A stretch of DNA of 64,000 nt from Ashinkailepas kermadecensis (GCA_034440615.1 JAOTOM010005155.1:1072501-1136500); one strand, 5' to 3'. Shown: positions 23,787 to 36,094, numbered from the stretch's first letter. Program-made: numbers and translations. Notes: generated by a model from the sequence alone, not told the origin.

Positions 23787-24606
23787 TTGAACCACTTTCT
23801 GTGTTTTCTATGCTTTCTATGCTGCATATAGCATGATATTGATCAATGCTGATAGCGATGAAATATGGCTTCGACGTTGGACAAACTTGACCTTTGATTC
23901 AATGACAAATGTTAATTTCTGTAAGTATTCTGCAATACGACAGGAAATCAGCCCTTAAGAAAATGTTGCACTCTGGGAGAGCATGTTTTTCTCAGTTCAA
24001 TGCTTTTAAGGCGCGTATTTTGTGATCCGTGTCGGCGCCAAGCCGAGGTTATAGCGTACGGTGTGATAACATAAGCCCAATCGTGCAAATCCAGGTTAAC
24101 ATGATACTTGTGTCCCGAATTCAGCGTGTCATCAATGCCTCGATATGGTAGTCCAACTAACCATGAACCTCCTTGGCCTGTTTCCAGCCCACCCTCGCCG
24201 GGTCACATGACAAGGCCGGATGCGTATAAGAAACCGAACCCCCTTGCCGTGACCTGTTCGATTCCATGGTGATAATGTTGAGAAAGCTGCATTGTTCCAT
24301 GCTTAATAGTTGCGAATTTTTAGCCTATGAAAAGCGATGTGGCTTCCAGGAGCCGAATCAACCCATGGCGGCAATTCAACTTGAGAAAATTCAGCCAGCT
24401 TAGGCAAAACTCCGGTCTCCAGTTTCCCTCGTTCAATAACACCCGAAGAGGGTTCACAGGAAGCAACCACGATATATCAACTGGTATGTCAAGTATCATC
24501 TTATTCCTTTGCATCGTTTCCCACGGTCTTCGAAGCACTTCATTTACACATTCAGACACCAAGTCACATGTTTTCAAAGAAACTGCAATCTGTGAATTAT
24601 ATCTAT

Positions 24607-24612
<6 letters not shown>
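23787..24612. other. No gene recognised
   Basis: Overlapping frames of 117 codons on both strands (24,320-24,680) run into the following AT repeat and show no recognisable motif. No gene called. Confidence 0.4.

Positions 24613-24665
<53 letters not shown>
24613..24665. repeat. (TA)n microsatellite
   Basis: About 26 TA units, uninterrupted. Confidence 0.97.
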
Positions 24666-24669
<4 letters not shown>

Positions 24670-25423
24670 GCATAGCCTAACTTTATCGCGTTAAATGAGT
24701 GGATCTACGTATTCAACGATGGTTTCAGCCCCACCCAAAATTTGCTGAGCTTTCGCATGGAACCTGTGGGCATTGTCTGGAAAAAATTACTTCAAAACAC
24801 CTTTGAACCAATCGCTCACATCCTACATTTTTTCAGCATCTCAACCCATGCATGGGACGCCACTGTTGTAATTGAAAACAAAAGAAAATGTCCGAGGCTT
24901 CCATGGGATACTGATCCCAAACGTAGTTCTTCACTGCATCATCACACGTCACGGTTCGTTGGAAAGGCTCAGACTGCATAAATTACGATAATATGCAAAT
25001 AAGCATTGAAATCCTGAGCATGTCCTAGCTACGAAGAGCTAGTAATGTTACTAAGCATATTGCATGCATTTAAATGTCATACAATTATGGTTGCAAAGTG
25101 ATACCGGCTAAAATAAATACTCATATCAACGATTGCAGAATCTTCCTCTGGAGTGGCTGTCCGCTTATGGCCAGACCCTTCCCTTGTCCTCGTACGTAAC
25201 TCGCTTTCTGCCTGATAGCGGTTCCACCACTTCGCCACCGACTGTGCGCTCCTTGCATTTCTTCTGTCGCATTCACTGTTTCTGAATCATAATTCCTTGA
25301 AGTTGACTAGTTTCCCTTTTCAAAATAACTTCAGTGGTAGCCCATGTCTGCGTTATAAACAATCCAATGCTGTCGGTGCGACTGAGGCGTAAATGCAGTA
25401 ACATCACTGACCTGCCTGTCCTC
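24666..25423. other. No gene recognised
   Basis: Short frames only. Nothing else supported until the composite-repeat homology starts near 25,424. Confidence 0.4.
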
Positions 25424-25545
25424 TTAAAGGCTGCAGAGCAAATGGTCACGTGATCATCGAAGAAGCAGATTCCCATCCATGGACACTGACCCATGGTCAA
25501 TCTGGTAGACTGTCACGAACGCCTAACTGTGAAGCGGCGCACCAA
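25424..25545 (-). repeat. Partial direct repeat (R') flanking composite repeat copy 2
   Basis: GGCTGCAGAGCAAATGGTCACGTGAT... and TAGACTGTCACGAACGCCTAACTGTG here match GGCTGCAGGGCAAATGACCACGTGAC... and TAGACTGTCACGCAACGCATAACTGTG at about 26,390-26,490, in the same orientation. Copy 2 is therefore bracketed by diverged direct repeats. Confidence 0.7.
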
Positions 25546-25552
25546 GAATGAC

Positions 25553-26594
25553 TTCTTATTGTAAAATAGTTTGATGGTATCCGCTTGAAGTAATATTTTA
25601 TCCGCATAGAAATCTGAATATGTCGCTTCCAATACAGTGCACAATGTATACATCAAGTACAATTATTTAACACACAACATAAACATAAAAATTATGATTC
25701 TCAATGAAACAGGTGTATTTTAATCGTTATTAATCGGTTTGTCAATGAATCTGATTTAAGCAAGCAAGTGCCGTCTGGGTATTTGCCGCCCCGGTAGCTC
25801 AGTTGGCTTGGGCACTGGCCTGTGCTGGTCTCCCCTGTCCTGGCAAGACGGGATTCGAGTCACTTCACGCGCTCGCTTTTAGCCCCTGGCTGGGAGGGTC
25901 AGTTGGAAACTGGCACGATAATGTCGAAAGCGTGCTACCGGGGTGGCCGTGTGAATGCACTAGCGGCACGTGAAGCGCTTTTACAAATTTTTACTGTATA
26001 ACTACAATTCATGGATCGGGTGATGCGGCCACGGCTCACGCAACAAGGTCTGTTTAGCAATTTGATCCTGATTTATAAAGAATTCCAGCAAGAATTCGAA
26101 CTAAATTTATAGAAAAGGTAAAGGTTAGAAATTATATTATTATTTTAGGGTAAGAGAATGCTCCGTTGACATAAACCTCTCATCTTCTTTCAATACATCC
26201 CTTGCAACCGAGCTCCTTCTAACACTTCCAGCTCATTCTGTGTTGCCGAAGTCCGAAATACACAGCGATCAAATGCTGCTTGTCTACAGGGCTCCAGTGG
26301 TGGACCGCTTGCTGAACAACTGCCAATGTTGTTTGGCCGACAGAGGAATGCAAGGCTGGAACAGCGTAGACACTTGTTTCTCACTGCATGGCTGCAGGGC
26401 AAATGACCACGTGACGACCGAAAAAGCGAATACTTACGGCTGGCCAGTGGTGAATCTTGTAGACTGTCACGCAACGCATAACTGTGCTGCGCAGTCTACC
26501 AGTAATTATTGGTATGAAGCGGCACAGCCTACGTTCCTAGCGGTCAGCCATAGTTTAGGGTCCCCTAGAACATTTCACTGCAGGCGAATGTACA
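25553..26594 (-). repeat. Composite dispersed repeat, copy 2 (inverted)
   Basis: Reverse-complement partner of 20,908-22,005, with the same order of shared blocks and a SINE A at the same internal position. The 173-codon plus frame at 26,240-26,761 overlaps it and has no recognisable domain. Confidence 0.8.
25786..26106 (+). mobile_element. SINE family A, copy 3 (inside the composite repeat)
   Basis: Head CCCCGGTAGCTCAGTTGG (box A) and GGGATTCGAGTCACTTC (degenerate box B), then the family body (GGGGTGGCCGTGTGAATGC, CATGGATCGGGTGATG) and the AGAATTCGAACT tail. About 320 bp. This is the clearest copy for defining the family. Confidence 0.88.
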
Positions 26595-27780
26595 CATACG
26601 AATGCAAAGTCCAAGTTTTCGCATGTCATGTGTACAGGTATGGAAAAATCTTCCTCGCCTTGCAGCATATAAAAGTATGCTGTCAAAATCACAAATGCTT
26701 TCATTCCACTGCTGTTTATCGAACTCCCATCAGTGGTAATCTACATACACATCAGTGGTAGTCCACGCACATATACACACAGCATGCACACCAAAGTGCA
26801 TTTGGTTTTTTGTTCTGCACCTACACCATTTGCACCTAAACTACAGAAATTGAACACAGATCCAGGTCTGTCTGCGACACAGATCATCAAGGTCCACAGG
26901 TAGCAATTGCTTCCCTATGCATTCATTAACAATGTGTCTATGTTGACTCACTTTACTGGGGTATTAGTGAATGAATAGCATGGGGCTGAACGCAGGGAGT
27001 GAAGATTGAAGGTGAATGGACACACCGCTTGTTCTAATTTAGAAAGTCTTATTCTTAGCTTGTTATTATCTATATTTACATAATTATCGCATACACTCTT
27101 TCCACCTATATCTTTATAAATTTCACCTGACAAATATGCAAGTATCCTGCCGGGAACATGCTGGAATACCCAAGGCACCAACTTTAAGGACACTTCATAA
27201 AGTGAAAGGAAGACACTCCAAAGCTAGGGTAAATATCTTAATCCCCCAAAAACAAACAAAAAACAAATGTTGGTTAGTCCCAATAAAAGCAAACTTGGAT
27301 CTGAATCTTCAATTTGTTTCTTCAAATCAAGTCAAATCAAATACGCTTACTTCAGAACTTTTCATCTGGTGGTTTGGTGGTTTGGAACAACATTCAGTAC
27401 TGAGCCGGAATAATTGGTCACTGATGATGCACCGTTTCAGTTGACACATGACACTCTAGCGTTGGCAGCCATTCGGGCTGCACTCCGATGGAATCTAAGT
27501 GAACATTGAATGGCCTATATTAAGACTGCTGATTACTTCATGGTCTGGTCTGGTCATGTATGTTCCATGGTCTGGTCTGGACAGGTCTGGCCTACGGCTG
27601 GCAGGTCTGGGCTATGTCATGGCAGGTTCAACATACTGAAGACAAAAGATGCAGACGTTGAGCTTTGCCACACCAGCATCCCCTTCCTCGGCTTACCTTA
27701 GATTAGATTACTTTACCTTACCTTAGAAATTATATTACCTCGGCTTAGATTATCTTTGCTTACTTTAGTTTGTGTAAGCA
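26595..27780. other. No gene recognised
   Basis: Unique-looking sequence with GGTCTGGTCTGG words at about 27,540-27,600 and TTACCTTA/ACCTTAGA words at about 27,690-27,770 just before the LINE. No gene supported. Confidence 0.4.
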
Positions 27781-28034
27781 GGGATATATTTTGTTGTTTA
27801 TTCAGTGGGAGTGTTACTAGATCAGGAGTTAAAGTACAATCAACTAGATAGCTCTTCACTGCTTGGTTACATGAGTTGCTAGCTAGCTTTGCAACTGGGT
27901 TAGTAAAGGTTTACCTTAACTAGACTTAGTTAGTAATAACAGTAGCAAAAAAAGAAGAGAAAAAAAATGCAAGGTGACTGTGGGAAGTGTAAGTGTATAT
28001 GGTAGTCATTGGGGAACTTGAATAAGAAGTAGAT

Positions 28035-28622
28035 ATGTTAGCAAGGGAGGTGGAGCGCCTGAAGTGTTTGGTGGCAGGGCCCATCATAGGAAATGTCAGC
28101 CAGGCAAGCCAGGTGCAGGAGTCTAGGAGTGAAAGGGGTGGAGATAGTATGGTCCATGATAGTAGAGAGTGGAAAGTAGCTAGACGCCAGAGTACCAGAC
28201 TAGCTTTAAGGAAAATTGACAAAGGCATTGAAATTAATAATAGGTTTGAGGTACTGCAAGAGAGAGATAGTAATACTGCTAGGGAGGAAGGTAGGAATGA
28301 CCAGGTAGCTGATGATAGAGAAGGGGAGGTTTTAGTTATAGGGGACTCTAGAGTGAAGTATATGGATCGTACTTTTTGTAGTAGGAACCCCAACAAACGG
28401 ACTCGTGTTTACTTCCCAGGGGCCCAGGTAAAGGATGTTGGTGATAGGATAGAAGGAGTACTGAAGGGTATTGGAGAGAGCACAATAGTAATTGTGCAGG
28501 TTTGTGTAAATGATGTAGGAAGAACAAAAACAGAGGAAACAATAAAAGTATATAGGGCTTTGATAGGTAGGTTAGCAGAAAGTAGGAAACGAGGAATGGT
28601 AACATCCATCCTCCTTTTGTAA
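28035..28622 (+). pseudogene. LINE ORF1, esterase-like (GDS) domain, partial
   Basis: A 195-residue frame. An N-terminal helix-like segment (MLAREVERLKCL) leads to a GDS-type hydrolase segment: VLVIGDSRVKYMD with the GDS Ser block, and VIVQVCVNDVG, matching the conserved (G/V)xND block. CR1 ORF1 proteins are known to carry such an esterase. The real start is probably upstream: ATG at 27,967 opens MQGDCGKCKC (Cys-rich, zinc-finger-like), and GELE just before the present start continues the coiled-coil pattern in another frame, implying at least one frameshift near 28,021. The C-terminus is lost in the homopolymer block right after MVTSIL. Confidence 0.75.
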
Positions 28623-28801
28623 AAAAAAAAAAAAAGGGGGACTTAAGGGTTGGGGTGAAAAAAAGGGGGGCTGATTTTTAAAGAAAATGGGGGGGGGGGT
28701 TTGTTTTTTTTGGGGGTTTTTTTTGGGGGGAAAAAAAAAAAATAAATAGAAAAAATATAATAAAAAAAAAAAAGAAAATAAATAAAAAAAAAAAAAAGAA
28801 G

Positions 28802-28836
<35 letters not shown>

Positions 28837-28844
28837 GAGGGGGG

Positions 28845-28883
<39 letters not shown>

Positions 28884-28902
28884 AGAGAAAAAAAATTATT
28901 TT

Positions 28903-28946
<44 letters not shown>
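28621..28946. other. Homopolymer block of A, G and T runs, probably artefactual
   Basis: About 325 bp made almost only of long A, G and T runs with hardly any C. It begins inside ORF1 and ends inside ORF2, replacing the junction. It resembles failed consensus or gap filling more than genomic sequence, although a true poly(A)-rich insertion cannot be excluded. Confidence 0.7.
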
Positions 28947-28950
<4 letters not shown>

Positions 28951-31652
28951 AACGCTAGATTTGGTATGCATAACAGAGGCATGGGTTAATGAAAGCACTT
29001 TTGGAGACAACTTGCAAGAATTTGAATTGACAGGCCACAACATGCATGCTTATCAAAGGAAGGCAAGGATAGGAGGAGGTATACTCTTGTATGTCAGACA
29101 AGTACTGAAATGTTATTCCATAGAGGATAGTGTACATAATGAAGGAGTAGAATCCTTGTGGTTAGATATCATTCTCAAGAATGGAACACAATTTAGGATT
29201 GGGGCATTCTATAGACCTCCAGACCAGAATGAAAACATGGGCAAGTTGATGCAGGAAGAGATAAGTAGGAGAGTGCAGGAGAGAACTGTTTTGTTGGGGA
29301 TTTCCACATAACAGGACTGGGAAGTAAAACTATAGGTCTAGACAAATCAGGAAGAGGTTTCATGGATTGTTTTGAGGAAAATGTATTTTTCCAAATGATG
29401 CATGAACCTACAAGGGAAAATGAAATATTAGATCTTGTGCTTACTAATGAGGAAAATTGTGTACAAAATGTGAACATAGGAGAGACCTTGGGTAATAGTG
29501 ATCACAACATTATACGCTTCTCATGGTATGTTGGAAATGTAGGAACCAATAAGACATTGATTCCAAATTTTGCTAAAGGGAATTACAATGAGTTCAGGAT
29601 CTGCCTGAATGAAATTAATTGGGAAGACTTATTGAAAAGCTTAGATGCTTATGAAATGTGGATAATGATAAAATATAAACTATTTCAAGGTCAGGATAGG
29701 TTCATTCCCAATAGGCAAATTAGATTAACCAGGGTTAAGCACCCTGCATGGCTGACCAGGGAAGTAAAGCATTTACCGGAGTCAAAGAAACAGGCATTCA
29801 AGAAACTAAAATATGCTAACTCTGAGGTAAACCTCAAATCATATAAAATAACTAGAAATAAAGTTAGGTGTGTTAGGGCATCTAAAAGACTGGCTGAAAT
29901 CAAATTAGCTCGGGAATGTTCAGCAGGTAATGCTAAGAGATTCTTTAGTTTCTACAAATTTAAGGCTAAAAAGTGTAGTGTAGGACCACTGGAGGTAGAT
30001 GGGGAATTAGTGGTTGATGATTGTTATATTATGGAATCCCTAAGCAAGCAATTCTCATCAGTCTTTACTAAAGATAATTCTGGTAGAATAGAAACAACTG
30101 AATCGTATGCCATGACAGTTCATAGGTTGGAGTATCTTACAATAACTAAAGAAGCTGTAGAAAAGCAGTTGCAGAATATAAAACCTAATAAAGCTTCTGG
30201 ACCAGATGATATATATGCTAGGGTCTTAGTAGAGTGTGCTAAAGCTTTAGCAGTTCCTCTAGGTATAATTTCCAGGCGGTCTATGTGATATTCTGAAGTG
30301 CCTGAAGATTGGAGAAATGCAAATGTAGTACCAATTTTGAAAAAGAGAAGTATGAAGTGTGTAGGGAACTACAGGCCAGTCAGTTTGACCTCAATAGTTT
30401 GCAAGGTACTAGAAAATCTGGTTAAACAGAATGCTCAGATTCATCTTGATGGCACAATCTTTTAAGGGATACTCAACATGGATTTCGATCTCGAAGGTCT
30501 TGTTTAACTAACCTTTTGGAGTTCATGGAGTATGTTACTAAAGAAGTAGACAATCAAAGCAGGATGGATGTTGTGTACTTGGACTTTAGCAAAGCTTTTG
30601 ATAAAGTTCCACATGGGATGCTAATTCATCAACTACAGCAACATGGGATTGTTCGAAAAGTTCTAGGTTGGATTGAAGCATGGTTGAGGGAAAGGAAACG
30701 AAGGGTAATGTTAAATGGATGTAAATCTGATTGGAAGGATGTTCGGAGTGGAGTACCACAGGGCTCTGTTCTAGGGCCACTTCTCTGTATCATCTTTGTG
30801 AATAACATTGAGGTAGGGCTGAGGAATAGAGTGTACAAATTTGCTGATGACATCAAGCTGGTAGGAGTGGCAAACAGTTGTGATCAATCTAGAAATATTC
30901 AACTAGACATGGAGGACCTAAAAAAGTGGGCTGATCAATGGCAGACGTCTTTCAACTATGACAAGTGTAAGGTTATGCATCTGGGGTCTGGAGGCGATAC
31001 TTTCAGATATACAATGGGAGGGAGGGAACTGGATGTTATTGAAGAGGAAAGGGACTTAGGTGTGTTGGTTTCAAAAGACCTTAAAGCAGGAAAACAATGT
31101 AGCTCAGCTAGGAACAGGGTACTCAGAATGCTGGGACTCATTAATAGAAGTATGATATATAAGAGCAAGGAAGTCATGAAAAACTGTACTTAGCATACGT
31201 GCGACCCCACTTGGAATATTCTGTACAAGCTTGGAGCCCCTACCTAGAAAAAAGATATATACAAGTTAGAAAGAGTGCAGCGCAACGCAACTAGACTCAT
31301 CAGTGGAATAGGTAACTTAGAATATGGAGAAAGGCTTGTGGCATTAGATATGTACTCACTCAAGTATAGGAGATTAAGAGGGGACATGATTGAAATGTGC
31401 AAAATTGTTAAAGGACTAGATCAGGTCAATTTAAATGGCGCTCTTCAGTTTAGAGTATCACATAGGGGTCATCAATTCAGGTTAGACAAGTTGAGGTGTA
31501 GGACAGTTAAGCGACAACAGGTCTTCAGTCAAAGGGTTGTTGATCAGTGGAATGGGCTGCCTGCTGATGTTGTGGGGAGTTCCTCATTGAATGTATTTAA
31601 AAGCAGGGTGGACAAATTTTTTAGACAGGAAAATCTTGTTTTTGAGTTCTAA
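28947..31652 (+). pseudogene. LINE ORF2: endonuclease and reverse transcriptase, frame-broken
   Basis: An exonuclease-endonuclease-phosphatase (EEP) domain opens the readable part: VCITEAWVNES (catalytic Glu), GGILLYVR, IGAFYRPP, then LLGDFH across a frameshift and SDHNIIRF (SDH motif, about 29,500). The first 30-40 residues are missing into the homopolymer block. The reverse transcriptase follows: NYRPVSLTSIVCKVLENL, DTQHGFRSRRSCLTNLL, VVYLDFSKAFDKVPHGML, SGVPQGSVLGPLL and the catalytic FADD (about 30,840), then a C-terminal RGHQFR...SQRVVDQWNGLP region ending at 31,652. Breaks: a lost G at about 29,297; TGA at 30,286; a lost base at about 30,455; a lost A at about 31,183 and a gained A at about 31,252. 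Most lie in or next to single-base runs. Confidence 0.92.
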
Positions 31653-32243
31653 TTTGTGATGGATGGGGTGATATTTATGTTAAGTAAGTGTGCACGGCAC
31701 AGAGCCCTTTAAGCAGGCATGGATGCAGTTGGAAAATTATTGATAAGGCATTCAATCCACATGTGTTAAGAGAGATCGGGGGAGTAGGGCTGGATAGCTA
31801 GGGTAGATAGGCATTGATAGGTGTGTGGGATATTGGAGGACTGGTTTCTTCAGGATGTGGGATGGATGGGGAGGGTCTTTTTACCAGGCTTATATTATCT
31901 TCCATTTGCAGACTTAAATGGATGGGCCCTTGGGTCTCTTATTAAGTCTAAGCGCTTTATAACTTGATATAGGGTGTACCTAGCAGTGGATTCAGCACCT
32001 TCCTTCGGGATGTGATACTGATGAGATTGTCTATGGTAGCACAATGGGTATGATGGGAGGAGTTTGTAATTGTTGAGTGTGTTATGCAATAGCAAGTGAA
32101 TGGTGCTAGTTAGGCTGAGATATATAGCTTCCTAGGAACTTGAGATAAGGGATTGATTGCGGTGAGAGTATGTACATTTATAGTACCTTTTCTAGATAGG
32201 CTTAACCCAGATGGGCCCCTGTGGCTCTTATTAAGCCTTAGCA

Positions 32244-32267
32244 CTTTATGACTTTATGACTTTATGA
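32244..32267 (+). repeat. LINE 3'-terminal (CTTTATGA)3
   Basis: Three exact 8-bp units at the end of the LINE. Short tandem 3' termini are typical of CR1/L2-type elements and serve as the reverse-transcription start. Confidence 0.9.
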
Positions 32268-32270
32268 CTA

Positions 32271-32976
32271 AGGGCCCATTCAGTGTAGTCTGTAAATGGA
32301 AGATACCATAAGCCTGGTAAAAGACCCACCCCAACCATCACCACATCCTAAAGACGCCATCCACCAACATCCCACACACCTATCAATGCCTATCTACCCT
32401 AGCTATCCAGCCCAGGTCGCTTGATCACCCCTGATCCCTCTTAACACATGTGGACTGAATGTCTTACCAATAATTTTCAGACTGCATCCATGCCTGCCTA
32501 AAGGGGTCTGTGTCGTGCACACTTACTTAGCATAAATCTCACCCCATCCATCACAAATTAGAACTCAAAAACAAGATTTTCCGGTCTAAAAAATTTGTCC
32601 ACCCTACTTTTAAATGCATTCAATGAAGAACTCCCCACAACATCAGCAGGCAGCCTATTCCACTGATCAACAACCCTCTGACTGAAGACCTGTTGTCGCT
32701 TAACTGTCCTACACCTCAACTTGTCTAACCTGAAATGATGACCCTATGTGATACTCTAAACCGAAGAGCATTATTCAAATTGACCTGATCTAGCCCTTTA
32801 ACAATTTTGTACATTTCAATCATGTCCCCCCTTAATCTCCTATACTTGATTGAGTACATATATAATGCCATAAGCCTTTCTCCATATTCTAAGTTACCTA
32901 TTCCACTGATGAGTCTAGTGGCTTTGCGCTACACTCTTTTTCTAACATATCTATATCTTTTTCTAGGTAGGGGCTC
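32271..32976 (-). mobile_element. 5'-truncated CR1-like LINE, tail to tail with LINE-a
   Basis: The reverse complement of this stretch matches LINE-a from about 31,237 to 31,935 (end of ORF2 plus first part of the 3' UTR), with many point changes and frame breaks: GGTCATCATTTCAGG, GATCAGTGGAATAGGCTGCC and ACAAATTTTTTAG words. It stops at 32,976 in the region encoding SP(Y)LEK. It lacks the LINE-b-like 300-bp 3' module, so its 3' end is at the first terminus-like motif. Confidence 0.88.
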
Positions 32977-34117
32977 TAGGTGTTTCGATTGCTACCTGTA
33001 GGGCTGTTCTAGGAACGGGCATGGGTCCCCATTTTCGGAAACCTGAACCATTAACCTAAAGGCATCGCAAGGGGAAAATGGACTTACAATTTACCTTACT
33101 CCATATTCAGATGTTCCTTCGCTCACATACAAAATGGACATACATTGAGAAAAAAAACATAGCTTACCCTCCACCTTGGACCATGGCGAAGCAATCCTTT
33201 TTGCTCACCTTGGAATTTGCATATATTTCTTCATTGAAGTTTTCATGGAGAAATTGGAGCTCTCAGATAATATGCAATGGTTTTGAATTGAATGCATTTC
33301 AGAAAGATATCAAGAAATATGAATATAAAGCTACACAATGTAAGAAAGGGTTGTCTGATGGGCATCCAGGTTCTTCAATTAGATAAGCGGTGATGCAGTT
33401 TCTCGAAAACCTAGACTGAATGGAAATTATCGCAAAAATGCATGGTAATTTATTATATAAAAAATACATCTAAGGTAGGGGAGGAAGGCCATGCCCGTTA
33501 GGTGCGTGTTTAAGCGATGCTAAGCGTAAAGGTGTGGGGGAACGACCTACATTTTAGTGTTCAACGTGACCTCATTCTGCTTCAGTTAGATTTTCCCCAC
33601 TATCATCATGAGCTGTGGAGAGAAGGTCTAGTTCATTTACTCGATTAATTGCACTGATCGGAGTGTCGGCGGTAGAGGCGGATCTGGGGGTGTTCCTAAG
33701 ATCGCTTCCCCTCCCTGATAGGTGTCTGGATCCATCCCTGGGGGACACTGACCAGATGGACTGCATTTATCAGAAATATGGCGCTTATCCAGATTTCACC
33801 ACGTTCTGGAAATCTCAAGGCCGACATGTCTCCCGGGATTGGCTTTGCAGCTGTGGTAGTAAGGGGATGTGATCCCTTGGGCGTCTCCTCGGATTGTGAA
33901 AGAGGGGAGGGCAGGGGACGAGAGGTGCTTGAAGTCGATTCTTTCCACAGCCTTAGGTGCAATGCTAAATTTCACGAAGTTTCGGGGACACGTACCCATC
34001 CCTCGCCCTGGCGAAAATCATGTGTGGCTCCAACAGCAGAACTTTCGATCGATTTTGCATCTGCTTCAGTTCATCGGATAAGCTGGTCAAGCTGTGGTTG
34101 CGCAGCCGGCTGCATAA
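32977..34117. other. No gene recognised
   Basis: Several frames of 60-120 codons overlap on both strands at about 33,570-34,120 without recognised motifs. Possibly old transposon remains, but nothing supports a call. Confidence 0.35.
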
Positions 34118-34223
34118 CTCCATAATGTTGCATAGGACTCGAACAGTTGATTGATACCAGATAAGACGGCTCTGTCTTATTTGGCATCGATCAACTGTTC
34201 GAATCCTAGGCAACAATATGGAG
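34118..34223. repeat. 106-bp inverted repeat (50-bp arms, 6-nt centre)
   Basis: The left arm 34,118-34,167 (begins CTCCATAATGTTGCATAGGA) and right arm 34,174-34,223 are reverse complements with 6 mismatches in 50, two of them G-T wobbles. The centre is GGCTCT. An RNA from either strand would fold into one long hairpin. Confidence 0.92.
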
Positions 34224-34280
34224 CAGGTAGCACTGCTTTGGACCTCTTGCAGTGGGTGCAGTAGTGCATACCCTGTCCCG

Positions 34281-34350
34281 AGCCCTGTCTTGCCAGGATG
34301 GGGAGACCAGTGCAGGCCAGCGCTCTAACCAACTGAGCTACCGTGGCGGG
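34281..34350 (-). mobile_element. SINE family A, head fragment
   Basis: On the minus strand CGCCACGGTAGCTCAGTTGG... with CTGGTCTCCCC and CTGGCAAGACAGGG matches the tRNA-like head of family A. The body is absent. Confidence 0.7.
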
Positions 34351-36094
34351 AAGGTATTTTGCATCAGGTATGTCAGTCTAGCCGCCCATGGAAGCCCTCA
34401 GAACGTCAGAGCCGTTGGAGAATGCTGGAATGTGTACATTTCTCACTTTCTTTGCATCTGGTTTGTGGTATTTAGCCATCGGCCGGCACTGCATCAAATG
34501 CATGACATGGACCGCGATGCGGTGCAAAGCGCACTAACTAAACTCAAAGTCCATCACCGGCTGCCTCTCCCCATATCATCGGAACCGCCACAGGCTCGGT
34601 TCACGCTGGTCACGCAGTAGGTCAACGCGCACTCTCCGGCAGCGCTCAATATTCTCCATTGCGAAACGTGTTCTCAGAACATCTTTTATAAATTCAGATT
34701 GCATGTCACACATGCTTGTTCACACGATTCATTTAGACATACTGATGACGGGCTGTAATGTGGTCCGAAACACACCCGCTGTCATAACTTCATATCGCAG
34801 CCACAAACCAATATACGCGTCTAGACTGCAAAGAACATATGCCGGCCTTCAGCACCAAATAGCACAGCCGAGAAAAGTGTGCATCTGCCCTCCGTCTCAT
34901 TCCTTGCCGCAAATTACTCGGCCACACTTATCCGTAGCAAGTACCTGTCTGCAATAGGTGAAATATTCACACCGAGTCACGACAGTGCATCCGAGATAGC
35001 AGATAAGTGTAGCGCGGGCCCTGTCTTCCTTAGTCCCCATAACATTGTTGCTGGTGAGACAGCATTATTGATGACATAACCAGTGCCCGTGGCGTTACTA
35101 GGTCGCTGCCGAAATAAAGCAATCAAGCTAATCCGATCTGCCTTGATTGAGTCTCTACGAAGACAGATTATGAGCGGGATTGGACACAATCTTTTGCCAT
35201 CATAGAGAGAATAAACCAGCATATGAAGAGTTATGCGTCCTGGGTGTTCACCCGTAGATTATGATAGCTGTCTGTTCGGCGTAACAAGCGTGATTCATTC
35301 AACGATTGGAGAAGTGCGGGTGAGCGAACCGACGACTGGCTGAAGGGTTTGGGCTGGATGTGAGTTAGCTATCGATACGCCAAATGAATGTTGCACATTG
35401 TTGTTCTCATCGCATATAGTGTTTTTTAATCATCAGCCCTTGCGCTCAATCATTGTCGTATTGTTGGTATTAAATTGTCGTCCCTGCATTCTGATTATGA
35501 TCATGCAAATTGGGCAGAAGTAAGCAAAATTAGAGATTAAGCAGGTTGTCAGAGTCATTCAAAAAGTTAAAAGCTACGCATAATTGTTATAAAAAGCAAA
35601 CAAGTTTAAAATAATGTTTTCAAAAAACTTGTCCACTTCTCACAAAAGCATCTTTGCTTATCGGTCTCATATTGCGAATGCAAGCTGACCCGGGAGGATA
35701 GGGTCGGAGGATAAGGAAAACTCCAAACAAGAAGAAAAGCCAAGTTATATTGCCCTCGCCCTTGGACGAGTGGATAGTGATAGGCTTCAAATACAGATAG
35801 AACAAAACATCAGAAGATAATTTTTTTGCAGTGAATAGAGTTAAATGTCCCTCTACGTTGATTTTAAAAAGAGCATGCCACACACGCAGTGTGATCACGA
35901 TTTTCTTCATCGCCGGTACGTCTGATCATCGGAGTACGGGGCTGACGGAGCTGATCACATCTCCTCACGGAGTCAGCAGCTTAGAGATTGCTACACATCC
36001 ACAACAGTGCCAAACACAAGCACACTCGCTGTGCCGTATCGTAATTACTGCCTCTTGTTCGGAGCTCACCTGCACACTGGCTCCGTTTCTCCGA
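34351..36094. other. No gene recognised
   Basis: Ordinary sequence with short frames (at most 98 codons) and AT-rich at 35,350-35,880. Nothing supported. Confidence 0.45.

Larger units (their letters stand above)
27781..32269 (+). mobile_element. Near-full-length CR1-like LINE (LINE-a)
   Basis: A non-LTR retrotransposon of about 4.5 kb. The 5' leader has an uncertain start; ORF1 carries an esterase-like domain; a homopolymer block follows; ORF2 carries an endonuclease and reverse transcriptase; and a roughly 620-bp 3' UTR ends in three copies of CTTTATGA (32,244-32,267). An ORF1 esterase and short tandem 3' repeats are known for CR1 elements. Several frame breaks fall in homopolymers. The last 300 bp are nearly identical to the 3' end of the LINE fragment at 22.5 kb, so the two share a 3' module. 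Confidence 0.9.

Noticed and set aside
28621..28946. Poly(A) tail of a retrogene
   Set aside because: Mixed A, G and T runs in the middle of a LINE, with coding sequence resuming after it, do not fit a 3' tail.
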